From positions 124,001 through 188,000 of the forward strand of contig CCRI01000009.1 in the NCBI GenBank assembly GCA_000985875.1: a DNA stretch of 64,000 nt, given 5' to 3'. Every line of letters starts with the position of its first letter. Position 1 is the stretch's first letter. Both the position numbers and the translations under genes were made by a program. A model generated the notes under the pieces. That model saw only the letters and a list, made by a program, of their open reading frames with translations. It was not told the origin of the DNA and ran no database searches. Below, one piece after another: positions 28,084 through 37,037 of the stretch. This stretch comes from Neorhizobium galegae bv. officinalis. GTDB lineage: Bacteria > Pseudomonadota > Alphaproteobacteria > Rhizobiales > Rhizobiaceae.

Positions 28084-28554
28084 TTGACGTTTTGGGTCGA
28101 ACACACCGAAAAACGCGTCAATACTCAATACCGGGAAGTGGGACTCTCTGCAGACGAGGTAGTTGAACTCGCCTCGGCCTTTCGTTTCTACGGTTATTGG
28201 CGGATCGATCTGGACACCGGGCACTTCTTCGCGACGGAGGATGTCTGTCGCATCCTGGGCCTGGAGCCGAAGGACGGTCCCATGAACATGGTCGCCATCA
28301 CCGCGCGCATCCATCCCGACGACATGCCGCAACTGATGGAAACCTTCGAGCGCGCCAGCGGCGAACGCTTGACCTATCACAACATCTACCGCGTCAAGGC
28401 CGATGCCGAGCACTACAAATACGTTCGAAGCGTCGGCAAATTCCGCGACAAGCCGGGCACGAGCGGCGAGGTCGTCGGAATGACCTACGAGTTCTTCGCC
28501 GAACGTCCCGGCGTGACGTTCTTTCTCGACGAACCCGACCTTCCGAAAACCTGA
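28084..28554 (+). CDS. PAS domain protein downstream of the LuxR-type gene
   Basis: About 156 residues consisting of a single PAS fold: FRFYGYWRIDLDTGHFFATEDVCRILGLEP, then IHPDDMPQLMETFERA and a final strand region. No output domain is present, so it may be a partner or ligand-sensing module. The TTG at 28084 with GGGAGA upstream is chosen. A GTG at 28042 overlapping the LuxR stop codon (GTGA) is the alternative and adds 14 residues. The context suggests co-transcription with the regulator. Confidence 0.72.
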   Translation: MTFWVEHTEKRVNTQYREVGLSADEVVELASAFRFYGYWRIDLDTGHFFATEDVCRILGLEPKDGPMNMVAITARIHPDDMPQLMETFERASGERLTYHNIYRVKADAEHYKYVRSVGKFRDKPGTSGEVVGMTYEFFAERPGVTFFLDEPDLPKT

Positions 28555-28584
28555 CTTCCTAAAACCCGGCCGGCGCCGGCCGGC

Positions 28585-29733
28585 TTACCGATCCAGCACC
28601 GAGCGCAATTCCACCAGGTTCGAGCGGACCCGGAGCGTATAGAAGCCCATCACCGCCAGGTGGCTCGGCATGATCCAGCCGTCTTCGCGGCCGTTGGAAA
28701 TGATCGACGGCTGGATGCGAAGCGCCGACTTGAACTGCGACAGCGTATCGGTCCAGAGAGGCCCGATATTGCGCTCGCGGATCACCTGGGAGAAATCCGC
28801 GCCCGCCGCCGAAAGCACCGCATAGTAGCCGTAGAGCTGACCGTAGGCGAACCAGAAGCGGTCGTCGGCACGTGTATCGAACCAACCGGCATTGTAGTTC
28901 TCCGAACGCTCGCGCAGGATCGCCGACGTGCCGCCGAGATCGTTGGCGATCCGGTCGATGAACTGGATCAGGTTGTCGGCGCGGCTGTCGAAGGTCGCGT
29001 TGCAGGTGGTCAGATCGGTATTGAAGGCCCTCAGCTTGCCGATCGCCGCGCGATAATAGCTCGGGGTCGGGGTCTTCGGTCCGAAGGGGCTGAGCCCGAA
29101 ATACCAGGAATATTCGTCGAACTGCAGGTTACCGCGGGCATCCTGGAGATTGTTGTTGATGCTCGACGTGCCGCGCACGCGCCCAAGCGAATCGACGAGT
29201 TCTGTCGATGTGCGCCGCACCGCCTGATTGACGCCGCGCTGGAACGAGGCCTTGTTGTCGAGGAACGGGGTGTGATCCCAGTCGATACCGAAGAACCCCA
29301 GCCGATAGAGCAGCATGGAGGAAATCCAGGCATTCTGGTTGACGTTCATGTCGGTGAGATCGGCGGCCGCATCGACGATCGCCGACGACTGGCATTGCCT
29401 CGCTCCGGTCGCCGGAGCGGTCGCATTGGCGCTTGCAGGAGCTGTCGCCGGCAATTCCTGGCCGGCCGGCACGTTGCGTTCCGACCAGCGATAGCTGTCG
29501 GCGAAATTCGGGTTGAAATTGGTCCAGACCTGCGTCTGCCAGAAGAAATAGCCGTAGAGCCCGAACATCAGCACCAGAACGGCAAGGATGGGGCCCTTCA
29601 CCATCCAGTGGCGCTGACGATACCAGCCATGGGCGGCCATGAACGGCCAGACGATCCAGGCGATCAACAGCCCTATGCCTCGTCCGACGGCCTGGCCGAT
29701 CCCTTGAAAGAAGGCGGTAATCCGGTCGAGCAT
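28585..29733 (-). CDS. DUF2333 family protein
   Basis: 382 residues with an N-terminal membrane helix (MVKGPILAVLVLMFGLYGYFFW, ~40-65) and a large periplasmic domain. The RSENYNAGWFDTRADDRFWFAYGQLYGYYAVLSAAGADF and QPSIISNGREDGWIMPSHLAVMGFY blocks identify DUF2333. Function unknown. The ATG at 29733 has AAGGAGA upstream. It converges with the PAS gene. Confidence 0.88.
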   Translation of the reverse strand: MLDRITAFFQGIGQAVGRGIGLLIAWIVWPFMAAHGWYRQRHWMVKGPILAVLVLMFGLYGYFFWQTQVWTNFNPNFADSYRWSERNVPAGQELPATAPASANATAPATGARQCQSSAIVDAAADLTDMNVNQNAWISSMLLYRLGFFGIDWDHTPFLDNKASFQRGVNQAVRRTSTELVDSLGRVRGTSSINNNLQDARGNLQFDEYSWYFGLSPFGPKTPTPSYYRAAIGKLRAFNTDLTTCNATFDSRADNLIQFIDRIANDLGGTSAILRERSENYNAGWFDTRADDRFWFAYGQLYGYYAVLSAAGADFSQVIRERNIGPLWTDTLSQFKSALRIQPSIISNGREDGWIMPSHLAVMGFYTLRVRSNLVELRSVLDR

Positions 29734-29868
29734 CGCTGTCTCCTTGTGAGGCGGGTGCATCCGATTTGGCTTGGCTCACACATATGTGCTCGGCGTCACA
29801 AGCACAACGGGGGCGCAACGTTTCGCCGCAACCGCTGGAAACGGCCGCATGGCCGATCCTCGGCAATC

Positions 29869-30807
29869 CTATTGGGAGCGGATGAGCTTGAAGCCGAAAA
29901 AGGTCGGCAGCCGAAAGCCGGCCTTTGCGCCATGGGCTTCGGCCGCCTCCCCCGCCGCCGCCGCCGGAAATCGTTCGGCAAATGCCTGATCGGCGCGATG
30001 CCGCCGGCGGTCGAGGCCGTGCAATGTCAGCAGCCCGCTTGAGAAGCGCTCGACCTCGGGGGCCAGATGCGGAAAGAGTTCGGGCTTCAGGCCGGCATCG
30101 CCATGCCCGCTGGCATCGGCAACCATCCGGTAGAGGATGAGAAGGTTTTCCGTATCGGTGATCAGCTTGTGCAGAAGGATGTTGCAGGTGCCTACCCGGG
30201 CGTTGAGCCCGGCGACGAAATCCTGGAAGACCTTGATCGCGGGTTCCGTGCGGCCGATCACGTCCAGGCCGGTCATCGCGGCATCGTCCTCGCCGCGCAG
30301 CTTTTCTATGATCTCCGGTCGGTGGTCGATGAGCGTCACCAGATCGCCCTCGCTCTCCTTCCGCTGCCCGACCAGGAAGTCGCGCTCCTGCCGCACCAGG
30401 CCGGCCAGCAGATCGGCACGCCGCAGAAGTTCCGCCAGCCGGTTGAGCGGCGCGGGGCTGCGCCAGCGCGCATGCTGGCGGCGGTATTTGGCCGCCCCGG
30501 AGACGTAGCCGATCAACGTTTCAAAACGGGTCGGCACCTCCCGATCGTCGAATTCCTGGGCGCAGATGCCGATCTCGGCCGCCAGCCTCGCGGCCAGCCT
30601 GGCAATGGCCGCTTCGACCGCCTGCCGATCGGGCACCTCGGCCGTCAGCCTCACGGCTTCCGCGGCCAGCCTCTCCTCGTCCGGCAGGACGAGATCCCGC
30701 GACGTTTCGGCAAGCAGGGACGAGACAGAACCGAGCGCATCGCGCATCGCAGCCAAGAGGCCGCCGATCCGCTCGATTTCGCCGTCGAAATTCTTAAAAG
30801 CCGCCAC
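29869..30807 (-). CDS. Uncharacterised helical protein
   Basis: About 312 residues, not recognised. Predicted almost all alpha-helical and rich in Ala, Leu, Arg and Glu, with long heptad-like stretches (MRDALGSVSSLLAETSRDL, AEAVRLTAEV), no membrane segment and no signal peptide. The GTG at 30807 is preferred because GGGAG lies seven bases upstream; another GTG at 30813 is too close to it. It shares a strand with the DUF2333 gene. Codon use matches the neighbours, so it is a native gene. Confidence 0.7.
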   Translation of the reverse strand: MAAFKNFDGEIERIGGLLAAMRDALGSVSSLLAETSRDLVLPDEERLAAEAVRLTAEVPDRQAVEAAIARLAARLAAEIGICAQEFDDREVPTRFETLIGYVSGAAKYRRQHARWRSPAPLNRLAELLRRADLLAGLVRQERDFLVGQRKESEGDLVTLIDHRPEIIEKLRGEDDAAMTGLDVIGRTEPAIKVFQDFVAGLNARVGTCNILLHKLITDTENLLILYRMVADASGHGDAGLKPELFPHLAPEVERFSSGLLTLHGLDRRRHRADQAFAERFPAAAAGEAAEAHGAKAGFRLPTFFGFKLIRSQ

Positions 30808-30907
30808 GTGCACACTCCCGCCGTCGGGAGAGAAGATAACGCCATCGCGAAATTATGCCACGGCGGCCCGGCTCGATTGCCGGGAAAAGTTTGGACGCCC
30901 GGAGAAT

Positions 30908-31354
30908 TCAAAGCCCGAGCTTGGCGATCTCGGCATCAAGGCGGTCCTTCGCCTTTTTCGGCATCTTGGCGTTCTTCACCGCGTCGAGATTGGCCGGAGC
31001 GTCGCCGACGACGATGACCGCCACCATGCCCATGCCGAAATGCGGCGTGCATTTGAAGACATAGGCGCCCGGCTTGTCGGCGGTGAAGGAAACCTCCTGG
31101 CTGATCTTGCCTTTGATTTCGGTGACGCCTTCCGGCACCAGGCCCGGCATCGAAACGACGTCATGCCCCTTGTCGACCGGCACGAACTTGATCGTATCGC
31201 CCGGCTGCGCCTTCACGGCCGCCGGCTCGAACACCATCGCCTCGCCGTCGCCGCCCTTGTTAAGCATCTTCACCTCGATCTCGGCGCTGAATGCCGGCAG
31301 GGCGAACAGGGCGAGGCTGGTGGCAAGGGTAAAGGTTTTGGTGGTCTTGCGCAT
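30908..31354 (-). CDS. Pseudoazurin (blue copper electron carrier)
   Basis: 148 residues with a 24-residue signal peptide (LALFALPAFSA). The type 1 copper ligands are His64, Cys102, His105 and Met110; subtracting the leader gives 40/78/81/86, the classic pseudoazurin set. It shuttles electrons in the periplasm, usually to copper nitrite reductase or N2O reductase, but neither is in the window. A FNR/NnrR-type site lies upstream, consistent with low-oxygen control. Confidence 0.94.
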   Translation of the reverse strand: MRKTTKTFTLATSLALFALPAFSAEIEVKMLNKGGDGEAMVFEPAAVKAQPGDTIKFVPVDKGHDVVSMPGLVPEGVTEIKGKISQEVSFTADKPGAYVFKCTPHFGMGMVAVIVVGDAPANLDAVKNAKMPKKAKDRLDAEIAKLGL

Positions 31355-31438
31355 GCGGGGAACTCCTGCTGGTAACCAGCGCCCATCGGGCCGAGGCGTT
31401 TCGGATGTGGCATCTAAATATGTTGCCGGCCGCAAACT

Positions 31439-31452
31439 TTGACCAGCGTCAA
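31439..31452. promoter_or_regulatory. FNR/NnrR-type binding site upstream of pseudoazurin
   Basis: TTGAC-CAGC-GTCAA, a perfect inverted repeat with the spacing of CRP/FNR-family sites, centred 91 bp before the ATG. An AT-rich CATATTTAGA stretch about 35 bp further on could be the -10, so the site could act as an activator at about -41. Confidence 0.55.
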
Positions 31453-31514
31453 TTTTCGCCTCATCGCCGCGGCATTCCGTCTCACACGGTGAACGGCGGC
31501 TTAAAATCCGGGCA

Positions 31515-32096
31515 TCACTCGCAACGCATCTGATCTTCCCAGTGCCGCCGGCAGAGCGAGACATATTTCTCGTTGCCGCCGACATCCACCTGGGCGCCCT
31601 CGCGCACCAGCTTGCCGTCCTCGTCGAGCCTCACCACCATGGTCGCCTTGCGCCCGCAATGACAGATGGTGCGCACCTCGCGCAACTCGTCGGCGATCGC
31701 CAGCAGCTCGAGCGAACCGGGAAACAGCTTGCCCTGGAAATCGGTCCTCAAGCCGTAGGTCATCACCGGGATGCCGACCCGGTCGGAGATCCGCGCCAGT
31801 TGCCAGACCTGTTCGGGCGACAGGAACTGCGCTTCGTCGACGAATACGCAGGCGACCGGCTCCTCCCGATGCATCGCTTCGATGTCCGAAAAAAGGTCGT
31901 CGGACGGCCCGAAGGGAATGGCCTCGGAGGAGAGCCCGATTCGAGAGGCGACCCGGCCCTGGCCGGCGCGGTCGTCAAGCGATGCCGTGAAGATCGCCGT
32001 GCGCATGCCGCGTTCGCGGTAGTTATAGGATGCCTGCAGAAGCATCGTCGACTTGCCGGCATTCATGGTGGCGTAGTGAAAATAGAGCTTGGCCAT
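31515..32096 (-). CDS. tdk: Thymidine kinase
   Basis: 193 residues, type II thymidine kinase. P-loop MNAGKST (11-17), CVFVDEAQFLS Walker B-like block (~83-93), the thymidine-binding lasso, and a zinc site with CHC (145-147) and CRRH (182-185). It salvages thymidine to dTMP. The ATG at 32096 fits the family start MAKLYFHYATMNAGK; the long in-frame extension upstream is rejected. Confidence 0.96.
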   Translation of the reverse strand: MAKLYFHYATMNAGKSTMLLQASYNYRERGMRTAIFTASLDDRAGQGRVASRIGLSSEAIPFGPSDDLFSDIEAMHREEPVACVFVDEAQFLSPEQVWQLARISDRVGIPVMTYGLRTDFQGKLFPGSLELLAIADELREVRTICHCGRKATMVVRLDEDGKLVREGAQVDVGGNEKYVSLCRRHWEDQMRCE

Positions 32097-32293
32097 ATCT
32101 GCCTTCTGATCGCGATCGGGATTCGGGAAAAGCCGTCCTCGCCGAAAACCACAGGAAACTGTAGACTGCCCGACGCTGGACGAGAAAGTCACAAATGTCG
32201 CAAATGCACCCCATTCTCCGCCGCGAATGCGCGCGCTTGCCTCTGCGCAGCATATATTGATAATGGCGGGAACCAAAAAAACGGGAGCAGCCC

Positions 32294-33250
32294 ATGCGCA
32301 TGACTACCTCACTGAAGACCACGCTCGCCGCCGCTGTATCGATCCTCGCGATCGTCGGTACCGCATCCGCCGCCGAACCGGAAGCCTGCAAGACCGTCCG
32401 CATCTCGGATGTGGGCTGGACGGACCTTGCCTCGACCAACGCATCGTTCATCCAGGTCCTCGAAGCGCTCGGCTACAAGGCCGACGTCAAGACCCTCGGC
32501 GTTCCGGTCACCTATTCTTCCATGAAGAACAAGGATATCGACATCTTCCTCGGCAACTGGATGCCGGCCCAGCAGGGCGCCATCCAGCCCTATCTCGATG
32601 ACAAGTCGATCGAGAGCATCGCCGTCAACCTTGAAGGCGCCAAGTACACGCTCGGCACCAATGCCGCCGGCGCTAAGCTCGGCATCAAGGACTTCAAGGA
32701 CATCGCCGCCCACAAGAAGGAACTCGACGGCAAGGTTTACGGCATCGAACCCGGCAACGAAGGCAACGGCATGATCGTATCGCTGATCGAAGCCAACACC
32801 TTCGGCCTCAAGGGCTTCGAGGTCGTCGAATCCTCCGAGCAGGGCATGCTGACCCAGGTCACCCGCGCGGACAAGGAAGGCAAGCCGATCGTCTTCCTCG
32901 CCTGGGCGCCGCATCCGATGAACGTCGCCCATCAGATTACCTATCTCGCCGGCGGCGACGCCACCGTCTTCGGTCCGAACTACGGCGGCGCGACGGTCTA
33001 TACCGTGGCGCGCGGCGGTTACGCCGCCCAGTGCCCGAACGTCGGGAAGCTCCTCAAGAACGTGAAGTTCTCGCTCGACATGGAAAACACCATCATGGGC
33101 AAGATCCTCAACGACGGCGAGGATGCCGACGACGCTGCCAAGGTTTGGCTGAAGGCCAATCCGAAGGTCATCGAGCCCTGGGTTGCCGGCGTCACCACCT
33201 ATGACGGCAAGGACGGCCTTGCCGCCGTCAAGAAGGCGCTCGGCCTCTAA
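32294..33250 (+). CDS. choX: Choline ABC transporter substrate-binding protein
   Basis: 318 residues. Signal peptide (VSILAIVGTASAA), then a ProX/ChoX-type fold: VRISDVGWTDLASTNASF, the NWMPAQQG loop with an aromatic ligand residue, and EPGNEGNGMIVSLIEA. It binds choline in the periplasm. It is the first gene of choXWV, and GGGAG precedes the ATG. Choline feeds glycine betaine and phosphatidylcholine synthesis in rhizobia. Confidence 0.95.
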   Translation: MRMTTSLKTTLAAAVSILAIVGTASAAEPEACKTVRISDVGWTDLASTNASFIQVLEALGYKADVKTLGVPVTYSSMKNKDIDIFLGNWMPAQQGAIQPYLDDKSIESIAVNLEGAKYTLGTNAAGAKLGIKDFKDIAAHKKELDGKVYGIEPGNEGNGMIVSLIEANTFGLKGFEVVESSEQGMLTQVTRADKEGKPIVFLAWAPHPMNVAHQITYLAGGDATVFGPNYGGATVYTVARGGYAAQCPNVGKLLKNVKFSLDMENTIMGKILNDGEDADDAAKVWLKANPKVIEPWVAGVTTYDGKDGLAAVKKALGL

Positions 33251-33313
33251 CAGTCCCGAAAATGTTTCCGGGGCGGCGGATCGCCTGCCCCGGAGCCCGC
33301 CCTTTCTCTCCCT

Positions 33314-34174
33314 ATGGACGGCAGTTTTCTCGTGGATTGGATCGCAGATCATCGAATACCTATAGGTTCCTGGGCGAAGGCGGTCGTTGACTGGTTGACG
33401 GCGAATGCCGACTGGTTCTTCGACTGGCTTTCTTCCGTTCTCCTTGGAGTGATCAACGGCCTTTTGTGGTGTCTTGCGACGCCGCATCCGCTGTTCGTCA
33501 TGGCCGCCATGGCCGGGCTTTCCTGGTGGCTGCGCCGTTCCCTTGTGCTCGCGGCCTTCACCTTCTTCGGCCTGCTCCTGATCTTCAACCAGGGCTACTG
33601 GAAGGAAACCACGGAAACCCTGGCACTGGTGCTCGCCTCGACGGCCGTCAGCATGGTGGTCGGCATACCGCTCGGCATCGCCGCCGCCCGCCGCCAGTGG
33701 TTCTACGAAGCCATGCGTCCGGTCCTCGACCTGATGCAGACGCTGCCGAGCTTCGTTTACCTCATCCCGGCGCTGATCCTCTTCGGCCTCGGCATGGTTC
33801 CGGGCCTGATCGCCACCGTCATCTTCGCGATCCCGGCACCGATCCGCCTCACCCGCCTCGGCATCGTCTCGACCCCGAGCTCGCTTCGGGAAGCGGCCGT
33901 CGCCTTCGGCGCCACTCCGTCGCAGATCCTGCGCAAGGTGGAACTGCCCTTTGCCATGCCGCAGATCATGGCCGGCCTCACCCAGACCATCATGCTGTCG
34001 CTCTCCATGGTCGTCATCGCGGCGCTGGTCGGCGCCAACGGCCTCGGCGTGCCGGTTCTCCGGGCGCTGAATACCGTGAACGTCGCCCGCGGCTTCGATT
34101 CCGGCCTCTGCATCGTCATCCTGGCGATCATCCTCGACCGCATGTTCCGCACATCGACGGGAGACGGCCAATGA
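33314..34174 (+). CDS. choW: Choline ABC transporter permease
   Basis: 286 residues, about six to seven helices, with the binding-protein-dependent transport loop EAAVAFGATPSQILRKVELPFAMPQIMAG (EAA motif) that docks the ATPase. Its stop overlaps the choV start by four bases (ATGA), so choW and choV are translationally coupled. A 63-bp gap separates it from choX. Confidence 0.95.
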   Translation: MDGSFLVDWIADHRIPIGSWAKAVVDWLTANADWFFDWLSSVLLGVINGLLWCLATPHPLFVMAAMAGLSWWLRRSLVLAAFTFFGLLLIFNQGYWKETTETLALVLASTAVSMVVGIPLGIAAARRQWFYEAMRPVLDLMQTLPSFVYLIPALILFGLGMVPGLIATVIFAIPAPIRLTRLGIVSTPSSLREAAVAFGATPSQILRKVELPFAMPQIMAGLTQTIMLSLSMVVIAALVGANGLGVPVLRALNTVNVARGFDSGLCIVILAIILDRMFRTSTGDGQ

Positions 34175-35226
34175 CTGACTGCGTAGTCTTCGACAATGTC
34201 GACATCGTTTTCGGCGACAAGCCGGAACGGGCGCTGGCCATGGTCGACCAGGGCAAGACCCGCGACGAGATCAGTGCCGCGACCGGCATCGTCATGGGCG
34301 TCGCCAACGCCTCGCTCACCATCCATGAGGGCGAGATCCTCGTGCTGATGGGCCTGTCCGGCTCGGGCAAGTCGACGCTGCTGCGCGCCGTCAACGGGCT
34401 CGCCCCGGTCGTGCGCGGCAATGTCAGCGTCGCCACCGCCTCGGGTCCGGTCGATCCCTACAAGTCGAGCCCGAAAGTGCTGCGCGACCTGCGCATGCAC
34501 ACCGTCTCGATGGTATTCCAGCAGTTCGGCCTTCTGCCCTGGCGCACGGTCGCGGAAAATGTCGGCTTCGGCCTGGAGCTTGCCGGCGTTCCGGATGCCG
34601 AGCGTGCCAAGCAGGTCAACGAACAGCTCGAACTGGTCAACCTGACGAAATGGGCGGGCCGCAAGGTTGGCGAACTGTCCGGCGGCATGCAGCAGCGCGT
34701 CGGCCTTGCCCGTGCCTTTGCCACCGGTGCGCCGATCCTGTTGATGGACGAGCCCTTCTCGGCACTCGATCCGCTGATCCGCACCCGCCTTCAGGACGAA
34801 TTGCTCGAGTTCCAGCGGCGGCTGAAGAAGACCATCCTCTTCGTCAGCCACGACCTCGACGAAGCCTTCCGGATCGGCAACCGTATCGCCATCATGGAAG
34901 GCGGGCACATCATCCAGTGCGGCACGCCGCAGGAGATCGTCCGGGCGCCAGCCGACCAGTATGTCGCCGATTTCGTGCAGCACCTCAACCCGATCAGCAT
35001 GCTGACCGCGGGCGACGTGATGAGGACCGGGGTCGGCCCCGTGGCAGGCGCCACGGCCGTTTCCGCCACCGCGCTGCCGACGACGCCGCTCGTCGATATC
35101 CTGGATGCGCTGTCGCGTCAGCCGGGCGCCATCGGGGTGGTCGACAACGGCACGATCATCGGCAGCATTTCCTCCGACGACGTGATTGCCGGCCTGACCC
35201 GCCATCGCCGCCGCGACGCTCCTTAA
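34171..35226 (+). CDS. choV: Choline ABC transporter ATP-binding protein
   Basis: 351 residues. Walker A GLSGSGKST at 61-69, signature LSGGMQQR, Walker B ILLMDEPFSALD and the switch His in LFVSHDLDEA are all intact. The ~50-residue N-terminal extension before the ATPase and a degenerate CBS-like C-terminal region (~270-351) are typical of the ProV/ChoV/OpuA branch that senses ionic strength. The ATG overlaps the end of choW. Confidence 0.95.
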   Translation: MTDCVVFDNVDIVFGDKPERALAMVDQGKTRDEISAATGIVMGVANASLTIHEGEILVLMGLSGSGKSTLLRAVNGLAPVVRGNVSVATASGPVDPYKSSPKVLRDLRMHTVSMVFQQFGLLPWRTVAENVGFGLELAGVPDAERAKQVNEQLELVNLTKWAGRKVGELSGGMQQRVGLARAFATGAPILLMDEPFSALDPLIRTRLQDELLEFQRRLKKTILFVSHDLDEAFRIGNRIAIMEGGHIIQCGTPQEIVRAPADQYVADFVQHLNPISMLTAGDVMRTGVGPVAGATAVSATALPTTPLVDILDALSRQPGAIGVVDNGTIIGSISSDDVIAGLTRHRRRDAP

Positions 35227-35322
35227 GCGGAGCCGCAAAGTCACCTTTCGTTTCGCCGCGCCGGATGCTATGCCGACGCCGAATGCGGCCGCCCCGCGGC
35301 GAGCGAACAGGAGATCGATGAA

Positions 35323-36072
35323 TTGGCCGACGAACAGCAGACCGACAAGCCGAAGGTGCTGCGCGATACGGACGACGAAGCCCGCCGGCTTGCCCGCACG
35401 CTGGTGCGCGGCGCGCGCCATATGGCGCTGGCGGTCCTCGATCCGGAGACCGGCTTCCCCTCCGCCAGCCGCGCGCTCACCGGCACCGATGTCGACGGGG
35501 TGCCGGTCATCCTCGTTTCAGGCCTCTCCGGCCATACGAAAGGTCTGGTCGCCGATCCGCGCTGCTCGCTTCTGGCCGGCGAGCCCGGCAAGGGCGATCC
35601 GCTCGCCCATCCCCGGATCACCCTCCAGTGCCTTGCCGAGGCCGTCCTGCGCGATACGCCCGAACATGCGCGCGTGCGCCAGCGTTTTCTGGATCGCCAT
35701 CCCAAGGCCGGATTGTATGCAGATTTCGGTGATTTCCGCTTTTTCCGAATCACTCCGCAGTCAGCGTCCTTGAACGGAGGATTCGGCCGTGCATACATGC
35801 TGACCGGATCGGACCTGGTGATTCCCGAGCCGGGGACGACAGCGGAATGGCTGGACCTGCAAGAAAAGTTAAAAAATATGCCGGAGCAAGCGCAAAAAAT
35901 TGCTGCTCATCTCGGCACGGAAAACGGGAAAAACTGGCGCTTCGGAGGAGTTGACCGGGCTGGAATCGACCTTATCGCGGGAGATTTTCAACTCAGGCAC
36001 GAATTCGACTTCCTTGCTGAGTCTCCGCATGCCGTTCTTGATTATGTTTTTGAGATCGCTAACATACGATAA
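35323..36072 (+). CDS. HugZ-family protein (pyridoxamine-phosphate-oxidase fold)
   Basis: 249 residues. The N-terminal half is a split-barrel flavin/heme fold (ARTLVRGARHMALAVLDPETGFPSASRALTG, then VPVILVSGLSGHTKGL); the C-terminal DUF2470 domain includes ENGKNWRFGGVDRAGIDLIAG. HugZ proteins bind or degrade heme; some relatives only bind. The start is TTG at 35323 with AGGAG upstream. It lies after choV but separated by 96 bp. A hemin receptor lies 12 kb away. Confidence 0.85.
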   Translation: MADEQQTDKPKVLRDTDDEARRLARTLVRGARHMALAVLDPETGFPSASRALTGTDVDGVPVILVSGLSGHTKGLVADPRCSLLAGEPGKGDPLAHPRITLQCLAEAVLRDTPEHARVRQRFLDRHPKAGLYADFGDFRFFRITPQSASLNGGFGRAYMLTGSDLVIPEPGTTAEWLDLQEKLKNMPEQAQKIAAHLGTENGKNWRFGGVDRAGIDLIAGDFQLRHEFDFLAESPHAVLDYVFEIANIR

Positions 36073-36086
36073 CTGGTTACCTGAAA

Positions 36087-36102
36087 TTTAGGGATATACA
36101 AT
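36087..36102. promoter_or_regulatory. NolR-box-like site upstream of nolR
   Basis: TTTAG-N9-AT, an exact fit to the published NolR consensus (A/T)TTAG-N9-A(T/A), about 95 bp before the nolR ATG. It also contains GGGAT-N5-ATCCC. Autoregulation is known for S. meliloti nolR. Confidence 0.5.
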
Positions 36103-36196
36103 CCCTTTTGCTCCTTGTTAATTTTCACCCATAGGACGATGGGCCGAATTTTGGAGCGGGGGGACCGCTTTGGAATACGAGGGGAATTTAAAACGT

Positions 36197-36517
36197 ATGG
36201 ATACGATGGCACTTTCTGAGCATTCCAACGCAGCCGCAGGCCTGCTGTCTGCCATGGCCAACCCGAAACGGTTGATGATCCTGTGCTGCCTGGTGAAGGG
36301 CGAAGTCGCCGTGGGCGCGCTCGCGTCGCAAGTTGGCCTCAGCCAATCGGCCCTGTCCCAGCATCTTTCCAAGCTGCGGGCCCAGAAGCTGGTGAAGACC
36401 CGCCGCGATGCGCAGACTATCTATTACTCGAGCTCGTCGGAATCGGTGATCAAGGTCCTCGAGACCCTGGAAGAAATCTACTGCACTCCGGTGCAGGCGA
36501 AATCAGCAGCCGCGTGA
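36197..36517 (+). CDS. nolR: ArsR family regulator, NolR type
   Basis: 106 residues. The core LLSAMANPKRLMILCCLVKGEVAVGALASQVGLSQSALSQHLSKLRAQKLVKTRRDAQTIYYSSSSE is very close to S. meliloti NolR in several blocks, including QSALSQHLSKLRAQ and TRRDAQTIYYSSSS. NolR represses nodulation, quorum-sensing and central metabolism genes. The ATG at 36197 is chosen; a TTG at 36170 and an ATG at 36206 are possible. No metal-binding Cys motif is present. Confidence 0.85.
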   Translation: MDTMALSEHSNAAAGLLSAMANPKRLMILCCLVKGEVAVGALASQVGLSQSALSQHLSKLRAQKLVKTRRDAQTIYYSSSSESVIKVLETLEEIYCTPVQAKSAAA

Positions 36518-36652
36518 GAATGACAGCGCTGACATGACGTCGCGCTGCCCTGCCCCGGCCTCCACTATGACGGTCGGGGGCTGGGGCATTTCCATAGAAG
36601 GCCAGCCGACCCGCTTTCCGGGCAGCAGGCGCAAAGCCTGAGCATCCACGTG

Positions 36653-37033
36653 TCAGTGTCTGGCCATGCGATGCAACGTCGCGGTCACTTTCTGCCAGTC
36701 GTAGGGTTTGGAAAAGAATACGCTGCGCTCGGGCATATCGCCCTCGCTCAGACGGACCAGCCCCGACACGATGATGATCTCGATCGGTGGCCAGCGGTCG
36801 CGTACGGCAGCCGCCAGCTTGATGCCGTTCATGCTGCCGGGCATGTCGATGTCGGTAAAGACGATGCGGATATCGGTGCGGGTTTCAAGGATCGCCACAG
36901 CCTCGTCGGCATCTGCCGCTTCGACCGCATGGAACCCCGCCTCCTCCACGAGGTCCATTGCCATCATGCGCAGAAGGGGCTCGTCCTCGACCACGAGGAC
37001 AGCCTGTTTTCTTGGCGGTGCCAATTGTCCCAT
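36653..37033 (-). CDS. Single-domain response regulator
   Basis: 126 residues, one receiver domain. AVLVVEDEPLLR holds the acidic pair, the phospho-acceptor Asp61 is in FTDIDMPG, the Thr/Ser switch is in IIIVSG, and the conserved Lys is in FFSKPYD. There is no output domain. The gene starts four bases after the HWE kinase stop codon, so it is its likely partner. Confidence 0.93.
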   Translation of the reverse strand: MGQLAPPRKQAVLVVEDEPLLRMMAMDLVEEAGFHAVEAADADEAVAILETRTDIRIVFTDIDMPGSMNGIKLAAAVRDRWPPIEIIIVSGLVRLSEGDMPERSVFFSKPYDWQKVTATLHRMARH

Positions 37034-37037
37034 CCGG

